A stretch of DNA of 5,240 nucleotides from the NCBI GenBank assembly GCA_030666985.1, contig DAOUWT010000200.1, positions 1 to 5,240 on the forward strand, given 5' to 3'. Made by a program: the position numbers and the translations under genes. The stretch's first letter is position 1, and each line of letters starts with the position of its first letter. Shown here one piece after another: positions 4,753 to 5,240 of this stretch. Source of the stretch: Chloroflexota bacterium. GTDB lineage: Bacteria > Chloroflexota > Anaerolineae > Anaerolineales > UBA11858. The notes below the pieces were generated by a model. It did no database searches, was not told the origin of the DNA, and saw only the letters and a program-made list of their open reading frames with translations.

Positions 4753-5240
4753 ATGCCACTTATAGCTCTAACCACCGATTTCGGCCTCACCGACCCCTTT
4801 GTGGGCATCATGAAAGGCGTCATAGCCAACCTCGCTCCGGGGATTCCCCTGGTGGATATCACACACGCCGTGCCGCCGGGGGATGTGCAGCGCGGAGCCA
4901 TCGTTTTGTGGCAGGCTGCGCCATATTTCCCAGCGGGAACAGTCTTCCTCGCGGTGGTGGATCCCGGGGTGGGGACGTCGCGGCGGGGAATAATTCTCCA
5001 CGCCCAGGGGCAAATTTTCGTGGGGCCAGATAACGGCCTCTTCAGCTACATTCTGGCGGGGGAGGGAGATGCCCGTGCGTGGGAGATCGCGAACCCGCGA
5101 CATGCCTCGTCAACCTTCCACGGGAGGGATGTTTTTGCCCCCGCGGCGGCCCACGCGGCCCTGGGGGTGGGGGACGCAACGGGGGCGGAGTGCCCCAACC
5201 TGGTGCGTTTACCATCCCCCAAGTTGGAGCTTGTCTCCCC
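4753..5240 (+). CDS. SAM hydroxide adenosyltransferase (SAM hydrolase, DUF62/halogenase superfamily), partial
   Basis: The first 162 residues are present; the gene runs off the right edge. Family enzymes split S-adenosylmethionine into adenosine and methionine; fluorinase and chlorinase are relatives using halide. Visible motifs are TTDFGLTDPFVGIMKG (7-22), DITHAVPPGDVQRGA (35-49), VVDPGVGTSRRG (68-79), FVGPDNGLFS (89-98) and FHGRDVFAPAA (122-132). Asp70, Arg77 and probably His123 match the Asp-Arg-His set described for water-using members, so hydrolase is favoured over halogenase. The protein should be soluble and cytoplasmic. ATG 4753 gives the usual family N-terminus, but no Shine-Dalgarno precedes it: the start codon begins inside a tandem AACTACCC repeat. 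The sequence is markedly GC-richer than the genes at the left. It is divergent from the prepilin peptidase gene, so no operon partner is visible. Confidence 0.93.
   Translation, partial: MPLIALTTDFGLTDPFVGIMKGVIANLAPGIPLVDITHAVPPGDVQRGAIVLWQAAPYFPAGTVFLAVVDPGVGTSRRGIILHAQGQIFVGPDNGLFSYILAGEGDARAWEIANPRHASSTFHGRDVFAPAAAHAALGVGDATGAECPNLVRLPSPKLELVS

Noticed and set aside
4677..5103. Open frames at 4677-5033 (plus) and 4768-5103 (minus)
   Set aside because: Both overlap the well-supported SAM hydrolase frame and show none of its or any other family's motifs.

Overview
The window looks like chromosomal DNA of a bacterium, most likely an environmental Chloroflexota (Anaerolineae-like) genome. 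That guess rests on the gene mix and on the density and style of small palindromic and tandem repeats between genes; no single gene proves it. Base composition is mixed: the left half is fairly AT-rich, while the right end (SAM hydrolase) is visibly GC-rich with many G runs.

Layout. (1) 1-2054, minus strand: the first 684 residues of a large multi-membrane GT-C-type glycosyltransferase-like protein, cut by the left window edge. (2) 2055-2837: a 783-bp gene-free stretch with three different palindromic elements. These are a 114-bp inverted-repeat element (2133-2246), a roughly 156-bp MITE with target-site duplications that carries a smaller REP-like palindrome (2494-2650), and a 92-bp cloverleaf MITE (2732-2823). 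A near-consensus promoter with two operator-like palindromes lies between the last two. (3) 2838-3713, plus strand: a regulator-like protein made of an excisionase/MerR-type helix-turn-helix, two CBS domains and an ACT domain. (4) 3714-3802: a short convergent spacer with a palindrome and a 9-10-bp tandem repeat. (5) 3803-4648, minus strand: a type IV prepilin peptidase (A24 aspartic protease) with a REP-like palindrome inserted in frame in its coding sequence. (6) 4649-4752: a divergent spacer of simple tandem repeats. (7) 4753 to the right edge, plus strand: the start of a SAM hydroxide adenosyltransferase (DUF62 family).

The four genes do not form an operon: neighbours are divergent, convergent and divergent. 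The most notable points are these. The 92-bp MITE landed inside the ribosome binding site of the HTH-CBS-ACT gene, and its target duplication regenerated that site. The same gene has an ideal internal ribosome binding site and ATG exactly at the boundary between the HTH and the CBS pair, so it may make two products. The REP-like palindrome inside the prepilin peptidase gene is 59/65 identical to the copy nested in the intergenic MITE, and a base-paired (compensatory) change separates the two copies.
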